In this document: positions 63,492 to 64,000 of the stretch, piece after piece
How positions within the stretch are numbered: the stretch's first letter is position 1
How the letters are laid out: every line of letters begins with the position of its first letter
Source of the DNA: Pseudoxanthomonas sp. F37
Lineage (GTDB): Bacteria; Pseudomonadota; Gammaproteobacteria; Xanthomonadales; Xanthomonadaceae
Reading direction: 5' to 3'
Length of the DNA stretch: 64,000 nucleotides
Assembly (NCBI RefSeq): GCF_022965755.1
Contig: NZ_CP095187.1
Span: 2,170,001 to 2,234,000 of the forward strand
Translations under genes and position numbers: made by a program
Notes under the pieces: model-generated
The model's input: only the letters and a program-made list of their open reading frames with translations
Database searches by the model: none
Told to the model about the DNA's origin: nothing

Positions 63492-63922
63492 GCGATTCCG
63501 GCTTCGACCCCGGCCTGGCCGACCCCGCGCGCGCCGGCGTGTTCTTCGTCACCGAGGACGACCTGGGACCGTTGGCCGCCGTCGGCCGCGACGCCGGCCT
63601 GCTCGCGCGGCGCATCGACCTGTCCGGCTGCGACGGCAAGGCGGCGCTGCTGCTGCGCATCGCCACGGTGCTGGACTTCCCGGATACCTCCGGACGTAAC
63701 TGGGACGCCCTGTCGGACAGCCTGCGCGATCTGTCCTGGTTGCCCGCGCCCGGCTATGTGCTGCTGTTCGAGGAAGCCCACGCGCTGCGCGAGCGCAACG
63801 AAACCGATTTCGACACCCTGCTCGACATCCTGGACGAAGCCTCGCAGGCGTGGGCGGCGGCGGACGTGCCGTTCTGGGCCTTCATCGCCCTGCCGGACGA
63901 GGAGTTCCCCGACCTGCAGTGA
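63488..63922 (+). CDS. Barstar-family ribonuclease inhibitor
   Basis: A 144-residue cytoplasmic barstar (barnase inhibitor) family protein. The fold signatures are IDLSGCDGKAALLLRIATVL and FPDTSGRNWDALSDSLRDLS, the helix that enters the RNase active site, followed by WLPAPGYVLLFEEAHAL. Asp residues in the NWDALSD segment would contact the RNase catalytic residues. It lies directly after its RNase with an ATGA overlap, which keeps the inhibitor in step with the enzyme. An N-terminal extension of about 20 residues precedes the domain. It probably protects the cytoplasm from the RNase before export. Confidence 0.92.
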   Translation: MSDSGFDPGLADPARAGVFFVTEDDLGPLAAVGRDAGLLARRIDLSGCDGKAALLLRIATVLDFPDTSGRNWDALSDSLRDLSWLPAPGYVLLFEEAHALRERNETDFDTLLDILDEASQAWAAADVPFWAFIALPDEEFPDLQ

Positions 63923-63962
63923 AGCCACGGGCGGCGGTCGCGCCGATCTGCGAAAATGCCGC

Positions 63963-64000
63963 ATGCTCGATTTCAGACATCTCCCGCTGGCGCCCGGCCT
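63963..64000 (+). CDS. Start of a further gene (partial, cut by the window edge)
   Basis: An ATG at 63963 opens a frame MLDFRHLPLAPG that continues off the right edge. Only twelve codons are visible, so no product can be named, and the start is not confirmed by a clear ribosome site. Confidence 0.35.
   Translation, partial: MLDFRHLPLAPG

Overview
The window is high-GC chromosomal DNA that reads as a gammaproteobacterium of the family Xanthomonadaceae (Pseudoxanthomonas, Stenotrophomonas, Xanthomonas or Luteimonas type). The evidence is gene content: a 1688-residue NAD-dependent glutamate dehydrogenase, a methionine synthase split into two overlapping genes behind an ArsR-methyltransferase regulator, a sucA-sucB-lpd cluster, a YtrA-type GntR/ABC operon, paired RND efflux operons and an L1-like subclass B3 metallo-beta-lactamase. 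The genus call is inference. I saw no tRNA, rRNA, CRISPR array, prophage or insertion sequence.

Layout. 1-6.5 kb: a partial secreted protein, NAD kinase and glutamate dehydrogenase, all on the minus strand. 6.8-16.6 kb: a TetR regulator overlapping a first RND efflux pair, then a second, unrelated RND pair; neither has an outer-membrane channel gene. 16.6-21.2 kb: a divergent HxlR regulator and quinone-reductase-like gene with a palindromic operator between them, a DUF885 lipoprotein and an acyl-CoA dehydrogenase. 21.3-26.1 kb: SahR-like regulator and split metH, all three genes joined by ATGA overlaps. 26.2-32 kb: MFS transporter, hydrolase, a DUF2058 gene with an apparent frameshift, slyX, UDP-glucose dehydrogenase, FKBP isomerase and an exported glutathione peroxidase.

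32.0-37.7 kb is an eight-gene operon. A consensus-like promoter overlapped by a GGTG-N16-CACC palindrome drives a small membrane protein, a YtrA-type repressor, an ABC ATPase and its permease, and then three paralogous DUF2884-like envelope proteins with a beta-solenoid protein among them. 37.7-44.2 kb: fumarase C, adenylosuccinate lyase, a VOC protein overlapping a metallo-beta-lactamase, and a RoxA-type oxygenase overlapping a GNAT fusion protein. 44.3-50 kb: the 2-oxoglutarate dehydrogenase complex genes, with large inverted-repeat elements on both sides of lpd.

50.7-52 kb holds an 870-bp array of thirteen hairpins of one REP-like family in two covarying, oppositely oriented versions, followed 53 bp later by a 98-residue GIY-YIG nuclease gene. 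This is my leading candidate for a poorly described system, a nuclease paired with its own repeat family. 52-62 kb: AcuI-type reductase, PilH-like receiver, cyclopropane fatty acid synthase, an RsiV-like lipoprotein with a second apparent homopolymer frameshift, an acetyltransferase, a lysine-rich histone-like protein, rhomboid protease, peptide transporter, an M14 carboxypeptidase and a glutathione transferase. The right end carries a lysozyme-inhibitor lipoprotein, a barnase-type RNase and its barstar inhibitor in one operon.
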